This document shows, piece by piece, positions 8,397 to 17,552 of a DNA stretch of 64,000 nucleotides. Numbering within the stretch: the first letter of the stretch is position 1; each line of letters opens with the position of its first letter. The position numbers were made by a program, and so were the translations under genes. The stretch comes from Marinobacter confluentis (GTDB taxonomy: Bacteria; Pseudomonadota; Gammaproteobacteria; Pseudomonadales; Oleiphilaceae): the NCBI RefSeq assembly GCF_004785685.1, contig NZ_SRPF01000001.1, forward strand, positions 1 through 64,000, given 5' to 3'. The notes beneath the pieces were generated by a model that was given only the letters and a program-made list of their open reading frames with translations, was not told the DNA's origin and made no database searches.

Positions 8397-9686
8397 ATGG
8401 CACTGGTTACTCTGGGAATCAATCATCGCACCGCTCCGGTTGAGCTGCGAGAGCGCGTCGCGTTTTCGCCGGACCGGATGGCCGATGCGTTTGCCGAACT
8501 GAAAGCATTTTCCGGTGCGTCAGAGGCTGCCATCCTGTCTACCTGCAATCGCACCGAGCTTTATCTGGCGGGCGACGATGACTGCGCGCCATCCGTACTG
8601 AGGTGGCTTGCCGGTTTTCACGGCCTGCCTGCCGCAGACCTGGAAGAAGCACTTTACGTCTACCGCGATGCCGAGGCTGTTCGGCATGTCATGCGTGTCG
8701 CCGCCGGGCTGGATTCCATGGTTCTGGGCGAGCCCCAGATTCTTGGCCAGTTGAAAGACGCCTACGCCATGGCCCGACAACATCAGGCCAGCGGCGGATT
8801 TCTGTCACGCCTGTTCGAGCAGACCTTTTCGGTTGCCAAGCGGGTGCGCACGGAAACCGCCATTGGCGAAAATCCGGTGTCTGTGGCCTATGCGGCCGTG
8901 AGCATGGCGCATCATATTTTTTCGGATATGTCCCAGCACAAGGCGTTGTTGATCGGCGCGGGTAAGACCATTGAGCTGGTCTCCCGGCATCTGGCGGACG
9001 CTGGGGTGAAGGATTTCCTGGTTGCCAACCGCACCCTTGAGCGGGCCCAGGTGCTTGCTCATGCGCGGGGCGGCAAAGGTATTCTGCTTTCCGAGATTCC
9101 GGACTACCTGGCGGATGTCGACATTATTATCTCCTCAACGGCCAGCCCGTTGCCCATATTGGGAAAGGGCGCGGTTGAGCGCACGCTAAAAAAGCGCAAA
9201 CACCGCCCCTACTTTATGGTCGATATCGCCGTGCCCCGTGATATCGAGCCGGAAGTCGGCTCCCTGGCCGATGTATTTCTGTACACGGTGGATGACCTCC
9301 GTCAGGTCATTGAAGAAAGCGTTCGCTCCCGCGAAGGCGCCGCCAGGGAAGCGGAAAACCTGGTTGCCGATGGTGTCGATCAGTTTCTCAATCAATTGCG
9401 GGCGCTGGATGCGGTATCCACCCTGAAGCAGTTTCGTCAGCGAGCGGAAAACCTGCGGGATGTTGAGACCGAAAAAGCGCTGCGAGCGTTGCGCAACGGC
9501 GCCGACCCGGAGACTGTCCTGCGCAGTATGGCCCGGGGACTCACCAATAAACTCCTGCACGAACCGTCCATTCAGGTCCGTAAAGCCACAACCGAAGGCA
9601 GAACCGAAGTCACAGAGTGGCTGAGAGAGCTGCACCAACTGGATTCGCCGGAAACGGACGAACCAATCATTCCGGTAAAACTATGA
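8397..9686 (+). CDS. hemA: Glutamyl-tRNA reductase
   Basis: Reduces glutamyl-tRNA to glutamate-1-semialdehyde with NADPH, the first committed step of C5-pathway tetrapyrrole synthesis. The 429-residue protein starts [20 protein letters not shown], the family N-terminus, and has the catalytic Cys at C50 ([10 protein letters not shown]). A NADPH-binding domain ([12 protein letters not shown]) and a C-terminal helical dimerisation domain follow. The divergent neighbour is the TPR-lolB-ispE unit. A TAAAAT -10-like element lies about 45 bases upstream, but the ribosome binding site is weak. The stop codon overlaps prfA, an arrangement common to most proteobacteria. Confidence 0.97.
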   Translation: MALVTLGINHRTAPVELRERVAFSPDRMADAFAELKAFSGASEAAILSTCNRTELYLAGDDDCAPSVLRWLAGFHGLPAADLEEALYVYRDAEAVRHVMRVAAGLDSMVLGEPQILGQLKDAYAMARQHQASGGFLSRLFEQTFSVAKRVRTETAIGENPVSVAYAAVSMAHHIFSDMSQHKALLIGAGKTIELVSRHLADAGVKDFLVANRTLERAQVLAHARGGKGILLSEIPDYLADVDIIISSTASPLPILGKGAVERTLKKRKHRPYFMVDIAVPRDIEPEVGSLADVFLYTVDDLRQVIEESVRSREGAAREAENLVADGVDQFLNQLRALDAVSTLKQFRQRAENLRDVETEKALRALRNGADPETVLRSMARGLTNKLLHEPSIQVRKATTEGRTEVTEWLRELHQLDSPETDEPIIPVKL

Positions 9687-10768
9687 AGTTATCCATTCAG
9701 TCCCGCCTCGAGCAATTGAACGAACGCTACGAGGAGGTCAGTGCGTTGTTGAGTGACCAGGGCACCATCGCCAACCAGGACAGATTCAGGGACTTATCCA
9801 AAGAGTACGCGGAGATCGAGCCGATTGTTCAGTGCTTCAAAGCCTGGCAGCAGGCCCGGGAAGATGTGGAAGAGGCTACCGAGCTTGCCCTGGATAGCGA
9901 TGCCGACATGCGCGCCATGGCAGAGGAAGAAATTGAGGCGGCCCAGCAGAAAAGTGAAGAACTGGACACTGAACTGCAGCGGCTTATGCTGCCCAAAGAC
10001 CCCAACGACGGCAAGAATGTGTTTCTGGAAATCCGTGCCGGCACCGGCGGCGACGAAGCCGCTATCTTTGCCGGCGATCTTTTTAAAATGTACCTGCGTT
10101 ACGGTGAGAAACACGGCTGGAATATAGAAGTATTGAGCCAGAGCGAAGGCGAACATGGCGGCTATAAGGAGTTAATTGCCCGGGTCGCCGGTAGTGGCGT
10201 GTATGGCACCCTGAAGTTTGAATCCGGCGCACACCGTGTTCAACGGGTTCCGGAAACCGAATCCCAGGGCCGCATCCACACCTCGGCCTGCACAGTGGCG
10301 GTGATGCCGGAGGCAGACGAGGCCGAGGCGGTTGATATCAACAAGGGTGACCTTCGGGTGGACACTTTCAGGGCCTCCGGCGCTGGCGGGCAGCACGTGA
10401 ACAAGACGGATTCCGCCATCCGCATTACCCATCTGCCTACCGGTATTGTGGTGGAATGCCAGGAAGAGCGTTCCCAGCACAAGAACCGCGCCAAGGCCAT
10501 GAGCTTTCTGGCCTCGCGCCTGAAAAACGACGAGATTGAACGTCAGCAGAAAACCATTGCTGATACCCGCAAAAGCCTGGTGGGCAGTGGCGACCGGTCC
10601 GAGCGAATTCGCACCTACAATTTCCCCCAGGGCCGGGTGACCGACCACCGCATTAACCTGACACTTTATAAGCTGGATGAAGTCATGTCTGGGGACCTGG
10701 ATGCGGTGATCGGTCCGTTGAAGCAGGAACATCAGGCCGATCTTCTGGCCTCGCTGGCCGATGACTGA
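9683..10768 (+). CDS. prfA: Peptide chain release factor 1
   Basis: Terminates translation at UAA and UAG. With ATG 9683 (overlapping the hemA stop as ATGA) the protein has 361 residues. The codon-recognition tripeptide PET is at 190-192, where RF1 carries its P-x-T motif, and the catalytic GGQ is at 235-237 within [11 protein letters not shown]. The Gln is the methylation target of PrmC, encoded by the next gene. A longer frame from 9617 lies inside hemA and lacks sense as a start. Confidence 0.97.
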   Translation: MKLSIQSRLEQLNERYEEVSALLSDQGTIANQDRFRDLSKEYAEIEPIVQCFKAWQQAREDVEEATELALDSDADMRAMAEEEIEAAQQKSEELDTELQRLMLPKDPNDGKNVFLEIRAGTGGDEAAIFAGDLFKMYLRYGEKHGWNIEVLSQSEGEHGGYKELIARVAGSGVYGTLKFESGAHRVQRVPETESQGRIHTSACTVAVMPEADEAEAVDINKGDLRVDTFRASGAGGQHVNKTDSAIRITHLPTGIVVECQEERSQHKNRAKAMSFLASRLKNDEIERQQKTIADTRKSLVGSGDRSERIRTYNFPQGRVTDHRINLTLYKLDEVMSGDLDAVIGPLKQEHQADLLASLADD

Positions 10769-11609
10769 TACGCCAGACACCTGCGAAAAGCTGCTGATTG
10801 ACGCTGCCGATACGATTGGTGGTGAGTCGCCCAGACTGGACGCAGAACTTCTGCTCAGCCGGGCGACCGGTTGGAGCCGGACCAGTTTCCGGGCATGGCC
10901 GGAACGCCAGCCATCGCCAGAGGTCATTGCTGAATTTCGTGCCCTGGTCCAGCGAAGGGTGAGAGGCGAGCCCGTTGCCCACCTGCTGGGTGAACAGGAA
11001 TTCTGGTCTCTGCCGCTGAAAGTGAACGCCTCTACCCTGATTCCCAGGCCAGATACCGAATGCCTGGTGGAAGCAGCCCTGGCACTTGACCTCCCTGAAG
11101 ACGCCCGGGTGCTGGATTTGGGTACGGGCACCGGCGCCATCGCCATCGCCCTGGCCAGCGAGCGGCCCGCCTGGACAATCGATGCCTGTGATTCGCAGGA
11201 GTCGGCTGTGGAACTGGCGCACGCCAATGCCAAAGCACTGGGCTTTCCGATTGCCGTGATGCGGAGCGACTGGTTTTCCGGTCTGCCACGGAGAAACTAC
11301 AATCTGATTGTGTCTAATCCGCCGTATGTTGCGGAGCGGGATGAACACCTTTGCCAGGGAGATGTGAGATTCGAGCCCGCGTCTGCGCTGGTAGCCGGCC
11401 CGGACGGGCTGGATGATATCCGGCAGCTTGTGGCGTCCGCCCCGGCATGGCTTGAACACGGCGGTTGGTTGTTGATCGAACACGGATACGATCAGGGCGA
11501 CGCTGTCAGACAGCTGTATGGTGCGGCTGGATTTCAGGCGGTTGAAACCCGGCAGGATTATGGCCAGCGGGACCGATTTACAATGGGATGCTGGAAAAGT
11601 GACCTTTGA
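10761..11609 (+). CDS. prmC: Release factor glutamine methyltransferase PrmC (HemK)
   Basis: Methylates the Gln of the GGQ motif in RF1 and RF2 with S-adenosylmethionine. It is 282 residues long. The N-terminal helical bundle holds the PRLDAELLL segment, followed by the SAM-binding motif [10 protein letters not shown] at about 119-128 and the catalytic NPPY at 186-189. It overlaps prfA by eight bases, so substrate and modifying enzyme are translationally coupled. The second substrate, RF2, is also in this window (prfB at 61495). Confidence 0.96.
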   Translation: MTDTPDTCEKLLIDAADTIGGESPRLDAELLLSRATGWSRTSFRAWPERQPSPEVIAEFRALVQRRVRGEPVAHLLGEQEFWSLPLKVNASTLIPRPDTECLVEAALALDLPEDARVLDLGTGTGAIAIALASERPAWTIDACDSQESAVELAHANAKALGFPIAVMRSDWFSGLPRRNYNLIVSNPPYVAERDEHLCQGDVRFEPASALVAGPDGLDDIRQLVASAPAWLEHGGWLLIEHGYDQGDAVRQLYGAAGFQAVETRQDYGQRDRFTMGCWKSDL

Positions 11610-11633
11610 AACCGACAACGCCGGGAGCGGCCC

Positions 11634-12380
11634 ATGCTGAATGATGAAGAGCTGCTGCGCTACAGCCGCCAAATTCTTCTGCCAAACTTTGATATTGAAG
11701 GCCAGGCCCGGCTGAAATCCGCCCGTGTGCTGATCGTCGGCGCTGGCGGCCTGGGTTGCCCCGTTGCGCTCTATCTTGGCGCCGCAGGGGTAGGGCACCT
11801 GACCATTGTTGACGACGACCGCATCGAACTGGCCAACCTGCAGCGCCAGATAGCGTTTGATCAAAGCAGCATCAATGCCAGCAAGGCCGAAGCGTTGGCC
11901 GCCAGGGTACGTGATATCAATCCGGACATAGCCGTTTCCACCATTGAAACCCGGCTGGCCGATGCGGAGCTGGATCAGCAGGTTGCCACAGCCAGCCTGG
12001 TGGTGGATTGCAGCGACAATTTCGCCACTCGCTTTGCCCTGAACCGGGCCAGCGTGGCCGCCAGCGTGCCACTGGTGTCTGGTGCTGCGATCCGCGGGGA
12101 AGGCCAGATCTCGGTTTACGACCCGAGAGATGCTGCAAGTCCCTGTTACCATTGCCTTTATCCGGAACAGGGTAACGAAGAACTAACCTGCTCAGAAGCG
12201 GGCGTAATCGGACCCCTGGTGGGAATGATGGGCGCGACTCAGGCGATGGAAGCGATCAAGGTCATCAGCGGTGTCGGCAAAACCCTGGTCGGCCGGCTGC
12301 TTCTGCTGGATGCCTGGCAGATGGATTGGCGGGAAATGAAACTGGCCCGGGATCCGGATTGCCCGGTTTGCCAGCGTTAA
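11634..12380 (+). CDS. moeB: Molybdopterin-synthase adenylyltransferase (MoeB/ThiF family)
   Basis: An E1-like enzyme that adenylates the C-terminus of a ubiquitin-like sulfur carrier. The 248-residue protein has the nucleotide loop GAGGLGCPVALYLGAAGVG at residues 37-55, an Arg/Gln-rich NLQRQIAF segment, a catalytic-type Cys in ELTCSEAGV, and two zinc-binding pairs (CYHC near 170 and CPVC at the C-terminus). A rhodanese domain is absent, consistent with MoeB rather than MoeZ. It follows prmC by 24 bases. No moaD or thiS is nearby, so the sulfur-carrier partner (MoaD or ThiS) must be encoded elsewhere; a ThiF role is possible. Confidence 0.88.
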   Translation: MLNDEELLRYSRQILLPNFDIEGQARLKSARVLIVGAGGLGCPVALYLGAAGVGHLTIVDDDRIELANLQRQIAFDQSSINASKAEALAARVRDINPDIAVSTIETRLADAELDQQVATASLVVDCSDNFATRFALNRASVAASVPLVSGAAIRGEGQISVYDPRDAASPCYHCLYPEQGNEELTCSEAGVIGPLVGMMGATQAMEAIKVISGVGKTLVGRLLLLDAWQMDWREMKLARDPDCPVCQR

Positions 12381-12444
12381 ATGACCGGTACTCGGCCTCC
12401 GGGTCTGGACGCAGCTTGACCGATAGTTCCATTAGGTTCCGGTC

Positions 12445-13347
12445 CTACATTTCTTCATGGACCTGGCCATAGGCAAGCATGGCGAACAAACCGGTGCCAC
12501 CGATGATGTTACCGATCAGTACCGGGGAGATATGGTAAATCAGGGCGGTGACAAGGTTCATTTCGCCACTGAGCACCAGAGTGAAGATCTCGTTGGCTCC
12601 GGCAATCACATGGGTAAACTCACCCGCTGCGATCAGCCAGGTGAACATCACGATAATCAGAACTTCGGACCGCTTTGCCGAAGGCAGCATCCACACCATG
12701 GCCGCGATGAAAAAGCCCGATGGAATGCCCCTCAACAGGGTCTCGGCCGGAGTGAGCGAGGCCAGGTGGCGCGATATCTCCAGAATGGATTCAAGGGTAT
12801 CGGCAGGAAGAATGTTGCCGTGGACGGTGATGGCAGCGGTAATGAAGGTGCCGGATAAATTGGCGGCGAGCACAATGGCCCACAGGCGCGCTGTGCGATA
12901 AAAGCGGTTGCGTGTCGGCTGTGCCAACACTGGCAGCACCACCGTGATGGTATTTTCGGTGAACAGTTGCAACCGGCACAGAATCACCAGAACAAACCCG
13001 AATGAATATCCCAGGCTTTCGATCAACGTCAGATAGGGGTGATCCGAGCCAAGACCGGAACGGATAATGCCCTCTGCAAGAACCGATGTTGAAATCCCGA
13101 GCCCGGCTGCCACGCCCGACCACCAGAGCGAGATTTTCGGTCTCTGGAGTTCCTCCTCGCCCTCCCGCAGGATGATCGAGTAAAGCGTCAAAGAGGACAG
13201 GCCACCATGCTCCGCGACGGTATCCCGTTCCTTCGGGGTCAGGGACTTTTCGCTGGACGTCGGTGTCTTTTCGCGGGATTCGCGATCGCTGGCTTTCGCC
13301 CGGGACTGCTCATCGTCTGTGGCTTGCCTGGCATCCCCGTCACTCAT
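12445..13347 (-). CDS. Formate/nitrite transporter (FNT) family protein, YfdC-like
   Basis: A 300-residue inner-membrane protein. The first ~55 residues are an unusually polar, Ser/Glu/Lys-rich cytoplasmic extension. Six hydrophobic segments follow from about residue 70, which fits the aquaporin-like FNT fold. The body (SLWWSGVAAGLGISTS, then LGYSFGFVLVILCRLQLFTENT) resembles the YfdC branch more than FocA or NirC. FNT proteins are pentameric channels for small monovalent anions. No formate or nitrite enzyme gene is nearby, so the substrate is unknown. It is convergent with moeB and divergent from the GFA gene. Confidence 0.85.
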   Translation of the reverse strand: MSDGDARQATDDEQSRAKASDRESREKTPTSSEKSLTPKERDTVAEHGGLSSLTLYSIILREGEEELQRPKISLWWSGVAAGLGISTSVLAEGIIRSGLGSDHPYLTLIESLGYSFGFVLVILCRLQLFTENTITVVLPVLAQPTRNRFYRTARLWAIVLAANLSGTFITAAITVHGNILPADTLESILEISRHLASLTPAETLLRGIPSGFFIAAMVWMLPSAKRSEVLIIVMFTWLIAAGEFTHVIAGANEIFTLVLSGEMNLVTALIYHISPVLIGNIIGGTGLFAMLAYGQVHEEM

Positions 13348-13427
13348 TCGACTATCCTTTAGCGGTCAACATCCGATTGTGTTGCAGCCGGCACGTATAA
13401 ACAACCTACAAAATTCCGGAGATAGCC

Positions 13428-13835
13428 ATGACGTTCCCCATTGAAGGTTCCTGCCAGTGTGGCGGAGTGACGTATCAGTTGTTGTCAGCACCCCAGATGG
13501 TTCTGGCATGCCACTGTAAGGCCTGCCAGAAACTCTCGACCAGCGCGTTCAGTCTGACGGCCCTTGTAAACGCCGACCAGCTTGAGTTTCAGGGGGAAAT
13601 GGCCGAGTGGCGGCGAACGGCGGATAGCGGAAATATCAGTGCCGCAAAGTTCTGCCCGACCTGCGGAAACCGGATATATCACTACAATCCCGATGCTCCC
13701 GAGAAGATCAAACTCAAGCCGGCAAACCTTGCGGATACCAGCTTTATTACACCTGATGCACATATATGGGTAAGCCAGAAGCAGGAATGGTATTCCATAC
13801 CGGAGGGTGTAAAGGTCTATGACGGGCAGCCCTGA
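13428..13835 (+). CDS. GFA/CENP-V-fold zinc protein
   Basis: A 135-residue protein of the glutathione-dependent formaldehyde-activating (GFA) superfamily. The zinc ligands are in the usual spacing: C9 and C11, then C28/C30/C33 (CHCKACQK), and C76/C79 (FCPTCGN). The C-terminal part ends with a Trp-containing segment (HIWVSQKQEW) typical of the family. Family names imply a glutathione-hydroxymethyl role, but most members have no proven activity. It lies divergent from the FNT channel and 64 bases before the racemase, with which it may be co-transcribed. Confidence 0.88.
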   Translation: MTFPIEGSCQCGGVTYQLLSAPQMVLACHCKACQKLSTSAFSLTALVNADQLEFQGEMAEWRRTADSGNISAAKFCPTCGNRIYHYNPDAPEKIKLKPANLADTSFITPDAHIWVSQKQEWYSIPEGVKVYDGQP

Positions 13836-13899
13836 GCGAGAGGAAGCTCTGGCTGGGTTATTTTTCACCAGGGCGGCGTTTAAGGCGAGGAGCCAGTTG

Positions 13900-14592
13900 A
13901 TGAAAACCATTGGTCTGATCGGAGGTATGAGCTGGGAGTCAACCCAGACCTACTACCGTTTGATAAACCAGAAGATAAAGGATGAACTGGGAGGACTTCA
14001 CTCGGCAAAGCTGGTTCTCTACAGCGTGAATTTTGCCGAGATCGAAACATTGCAGCAGCGGGGTGACTGGAGTACGGCGGCGGACATTCTTTCGTCGGCG
14101 GCCCGGGCCTTGGAATCTGCGGGCGCAGATTTCATGGTTCTTTGTACGAACACCATGCACAAGGTCGCACGTCAGATTGAGCAGGCCGTGAGCATTCCGC
14201 TTCTGCATATCGCCGATGCCACGGCCAGTGCCCTCAAAGAAAACGGGGTTAGCTCAGTGGGCCTGTTGGGCACCCGATTTACCATGGAGCAGGCGTTCTA
14301 TCGTGATCGCCTTGAGGAACAGGGTATCCGGGTGACGGTCCCGGAAGAAAAGCAGCGAGAGCTCATTCATACCGTTATTTTTGATGAACTTTGCCGTGGT
14401 GAGACCAGGCCAGACTCGAAAGCGGCCTATCTGAAGGTGGTTGCTTCATTGGCCGATCGCGGCGCCCAGGGGGTGATTCTGGGATGCACGGAGATAGGGC
14501 TTCTGATCCAGGCTTCGGACACTGAGGTTAGGCTCTTTGACACCACCGAGATACACGCAGAGCAGGCGGTTCAACTTGCCTTGCGGCCCTAG
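13900..14592 (+). CDS. Aspartate/glutamate racemase family protein
   Basis: A 230-residue cytosolic PLP-independent racemase. The paired catalytic Cys residues of the family are present: C82 in LCTNTMHK and C196 in GCTEIG. The N-terminus MKTIGLIGGMSWEST is typical of the aspartate-racemase branch (YgeA/RacD-like). The start at ATG 13900 has GAGGAG about eight bases upstream; the longer frame from 13819 overlaps the GFA gene and is not needed. Its stop overlaps the photolyase stop by four bases on the opposite strand. Substrate specificity (Asp, Glu or another amino acid) cannot be told from sequence. Confidence 0.9.
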   Translation: MKTIGLIGGMSWESTQTYYRLINQKIKDELGGLHSAKLVLYSVNFAEIETLQQRGDWSTAADILSSAARALESAGADFMVLCTNTMHKVARQIEQAVSIPLLHIADATASALKENGVSSVGLLGTRFTMEQAFYRDRLEEQGIRVTVPEEKQRELIHTVIFDELCRGETRPDSKAAYLKVVASLADRGAQGVILGCTEIGLLIQASDTEVRLFDTTEIHAEQAVQLALRP

Positions 14593-15992
14593 TTTTTCAG
14601 GGCCTGAAATTTGGCAATGGCTTCTTTGCGGCTTTCCTTCAGATCCACGATCGGTCGTGGATATCCGCCGGGGATGACCCCGCCTGCCCAGGGCTGATGG
14701 ATGCGTTTTTTATCCAGTTTGGCGATTTCCGGCAGGTATCGGCGAATAAAATCACCGTCAGGATCGAATCGCTCGCTCTGGGTCACCGGATTGAACACCC
14801 GGAAGTAGGGCGCCGCATCGGTGCCGGTGGATGCGCTCCACTGCCAGCCGCCGTTGTTCGACGCCAGAAACCCGTCCGCCAGTTTCGACATGAAGTAGGC
14901 TTCCCCCAGGCGCCAGTCGATGAACAGGTTCTTGGTAAGGAACATGGCGGTGATCATGCGCAGGCGGTTGTGCATCCAGCCGGTCTGGTTGAGCTGGCGC
15001 ATGGCGGCATCAACGATCGGGATGCCGGTCTGGCCGTTTTTCCACGCCTCGAAAGCGTCGCCCGGGGTATTCCAGGTCAGCGATTCGGTCTCGGGTTTGA
15101 ACGCCCGATGCATGCTTATTCTGGGGAAGTGGTACAGAATGTTGATGTAGAAATCCCGCCAGGCTATTTCACTGGTCCACGTGGTCAGACCCTCCTGATT
15201 GCCGCCCTCCCGTTCGCGGGCGGCCAGCAGGCACTGGCGACCGGACAGAACGCCATTTGCAAGATAGGGTGAAATAAGGCTGGTGCCGTCCACTGAGGGC
15301 AGGTCCCGCAGGTCCTTGTAGTCCTTCCCGCGTTCATCCAGAAAGCGTTCAAGCCTGGTGTGGGCGGCGTCTTCACCGGTTTCCACAAGCGTTGGCGGCG
15401 GTTCCGGGAATTGCGATGGGAAGATGTTGGTCGTGCTGAAGGTTTCAGCCGCTACCGGTTTGCCCCGGGCTTCCGGTATCGGAAAAACCGTCGGCTGGTT
15501 ATCATCAATCCAGCGTCGCCAACTGCGGGAGAAGGGAGTGAATACGGAATAGGGTTCGTCCTGCTGGGTAAGGATGCTTCCGACAGGTGCAACCGTCTGG
15601 TCACGGTACTTGTTCACGGCCACGCCCAGTTCATCCATTGCGGCCTTGACCGATTTGTCCCGCTTTCTTTCGTTAATCCCGTACTCCTCGTTGAAGTGCA
15701 AATGCCTGATACTCTGCGCCTCGCAAAGGGCGGTCAGCTTCTGAATGCTCTCGCGGAAGTCCGGTGCTGTCAGGAATGTCATCGGGATGCCGAGCTCTGC
15801 CAGGCGACCAGAAAGCGCATTGGCGTGATCCAGCACCAGTTTGACCCGCGCCGGGGACCAATCATGTTCCTGCCACTGGCCGGGCGTGACGATAAAGCAG
15901 GCCTGAACCGGCTCCCGCTGTTTGCAGGCGGCAGTCAGGGCTGCGTTGTCAGCGGCACGCAGATCGTTACGGAACCAGACAAGGTGTGTCAT
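14589..15992 (-). CDS. phrB: Deoxyribodipyrimidine photolyase
   Basis: Light-driven repair of cyclobutane pyrimidine dimers using FAD and an antenna chromophore. The 467-residue protein has the N-terminal alpha/beta photolyase domain (VWFRNDLRAADNAAL) and the helical FAD domain with conserved TSEIAWRDFY, the MHNRLRMITAMFLTKNL region and the DGDFIRRYLPE-type C-terminal block. The length fits class I CPD photolyases. Start: ATG 15992 has AGGA seven bases upstream, and the TTG two codons earlier is unnecessary. It is divergent from the rimB-rimK operon. I see no LexA box in the gap. Cryptochrome is a less likely alternative. Confidence 0.93.
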   Translation of the reverse strand: MTHLVWFRNDLRAADNAALTAACKQREPVQACFIVTPGQWQEHDWSPARVKLVLDHANALSGRLAELGIPMTFLTAPDFRESIQKLTALCEAQSIRHLHFNEEYGINERKRDKSVKAAMDELGVAVNKYRDQTVAPVGSILTQQDEPYSVFTPFSRSWRRWIDDNQPTVFPIPEARGKPVAAETFSTTNIFPSQFPEPPPTLVETGEDAAHTRLERFLDERGKDYKDLRDLPSVDGTSLISPYLANGVLSGRQCLLAAREREGGNQEGLTTWTSEIAWRDFYINILYHFPRISMHRAFKPETESLTWNTPGDAFEAWKNGQTGIPIVDAAMRQLNQTGWMHNRLRMITAMFLTKNLFIDWRLGEAYFMSKLADGFLASNNGGWQWSASTGTDAAPYFRVFNPVTQSERFDPDGDFIRRYLPEIAKLDKKRIHQPWAGGVIPGGYPRPIVDLKESRKEAIAKFQALKN

Positions 15993-16153
15993 CGGCAATC
16001 CTGGATGTAAGTCATGGATTTAACAGCGAAGAGTTGGTGTGTGAATATTCGCTGTCATGGCATGATTGGATTATAGTTGATTGGAATTTCAGGGAAATAT
16101 TGAGCCATGCGCAATGCTCGCGCAGCGTTTGCGAAGTTTTCGAGGGGAACCGG

Positions 16154-16645
16154 ATGACGACCACAGAGGACCAGAGCGCCAGTCAGGCCGCAGATCATAC
16201 GGGCGGCAAAATGCCATTGGGCTGGCGCGAATGGGTCGCGTTGCCCGACCTGGATATTGGTCGGCTTAAAGCCAAGGTCGATAGCGGGGCGCGAACATCC
16301 TGCCTTCATACCTTTCGCACCGAGCCCTACACCAAAGATGGGCTACGTCGGGTGCGGTTCTGGGTGCACCCGGTACAGAACGATCTGCATCAGGTCGTTG
16401 AGTGCGATGCCGCTATACTGGACGAGCGCAATGTGTCTGATTCCGGCGGGCACAAGGAATTGCGCCTGGTGATTGAAACGCGGTTGATTATTGGCGGGGA
16501 AGAGTGGCCCATCGAGATGACGCTTACCAACCGCGATTCCATGCGTTTTCGAATGTTGCTTGGCCGCACAGCGATGGCGGGCAGGGCCTTTGTCGTTCCC
16601 GAATGCTCCTATCTTGCCGGCGAACCGGCTCTAAGGAAGAAATAA
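16154..16645 (+). CDS. RimB-like retropepsin-type peptidase (annotated as ATP-dependent zinc protease)
   Basis: A 163-residue member of the small family often named putative ATP-dependent zinc protease. I see no zinc-protease motif. Instead D43-S44-G45-A46 (KVDSGARTS) and the later LLGR at 135-138 fit a retropepsin-like aspartic protease fold, which is inferred. The start at ATG 16154 has GAGGGGA about seven bases upstream; the frame upstream to 15986 is non-coding. The stop shares one base with the rimK start. In Pseudomonas the neighbour of RimK is RimB, which influences RimK-dependent glutamylation of ribosomal protein S6, so this is probably the eraser or regulator in the operon. Confidence 0.85.
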   Translation: MTTTEDQSASQAADHTGGKMPLGWREWVALPDLDIGRLKAKVDSGARTSCLHTFRTEPYTKDGLRRVRFWVHPVQNDLHQVVECDAAILDERNVSDSGGHKELRLVIETRLIIGGEEWPIEMTLTNRDSMRFRMLLGRTAMAGRAFVVPECSYLAGEPALRKK

Positions 16646-17550
16646 TGAAGATTGCGATTCTCTCGCGTAACCGACACCTTTATTCCACCAGACGCCTGGT
16701 AGAAGAGGGTGTCAACCGGGGGCACGATGTAAAAGTGATTGATGCCCTGCATTGCTCCATGAACATTACGTCGGCCGACCCGCGCATTCATTATCACGAG
16801 GAAGTGCTTGAGAATTTTGACGTAGTGGTTCCGCGTATCGGTGCATCCGTGACTTTTTACGGTACCGCTGTTCTACGTCAGTTCGAGATGATGGGGGTAT
16901 TTCCCCTGAACGAATCGGTGGCGATTACCCGTTCACGGGACAAGTTGCGGTCGCTGCAATTGCTGGCCCGCAAGGGCGTGGGCATGCCGGTTACCGGTTT
17001 TGCTAACAAGCCGGATAACGTACCCGAGCTGCTGAACATGGTCGGTGGTGCGCCAGTGGTGATCAAACTGCTGCAGGGCACCCAGGGAATCGGCGTGGTG
17101 CTGGCGGAAACCCGCAAGGCCGCAGAAAGTGTGATTGAAGCCTTTATGGGCCTCAAAGCCGACATCCTGGTACAGGAGTTCATCAAGGAAGCCGGCGGTG
17201 CTGATATTCGCTGCTTTGTGATTGGCGACAAGGTGATTGCCGCGATGAAGCGGCAGGGTGGCGAGGGCGAATTCCGCTCCAACCTTCACCGCGGTGGCAC
17301 GGCTTCACTGGTGCGAATCACGCCGGAAGAGCGGCGCACGGCCATTATTGCAGCCAAGTCCATGGGCCTGAACGTGGCGGGCGTGGACCTGTTGCGCTCT
17401 AGCAGGGGCCCACTGGTAATGGAAGTGAATTCATCTCCCGGGCTGGAAGGTATTGAAAATGCCACCGGCAAGAACGTTGCCGGCATGATCATCAGCTGGA
17501 CCGAAAAAAACCAGAAGCCCTGGAAAACCCGCACCAAGGGAGGCGGTTGA
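16645..17550 (+). CDS. rimK: RimK-type ATP-grasp glutamate ligase
   Basis: A 301-residue ATP-grasp ligase. RimK of E. coli adds glutamates to the C-terminus of ribosomal protein S6 and can also make free poly-glutamate. Visible features are the N-terminal MKIAILSRN fold, the ATP-grasp lid region [11 protein letters not shown] (about 144-154), the [13 protein letters not shown] segment and the metal-binding [12 protein letters not shown] near residue 257. The start overlaps the rimB stop (TAATG), which implies translational coupling, and the stop lies three bases before the next start. ATP-grasp relatives make other amide bonds, for example N-acetylaspartylglutamate, so the substrate is not certain. 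Confidence 0.93.
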   Translation: MKIAILSRNRHLYSTRRLVEEGVNRGHDVKVIDALHCSMNITSADPRIHYHEEVLENFDVVVPRIGASVTFYGTAVLRQFEMMGVFPLNESVAITRSRDKLRSLQLLARKGVGMPVTGFANKPDNVPELLNMVGGAPVVIKLLQGTQGIGVVLAETRKAAESVIEAFMGLKADILVQEFIKEAGGADIRCFVIGDKVIAAMKRQGGEGEFRSNLHRGGTASLVRITPEERRTAIIAAKSMGLNVAGVDLLRSSRGPLVMEVNSSPGLEGIENATGKNVAGMIISWTEKNQKPWKTRTKGGG

Positions 17551-17552
17551 CT

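Noticed and set aside
10683..12152. A 489-codon minus-strand frame across prmC and moeB
   Set aside because: Shadow of two well-supported plus-strand genes; no homology seen.
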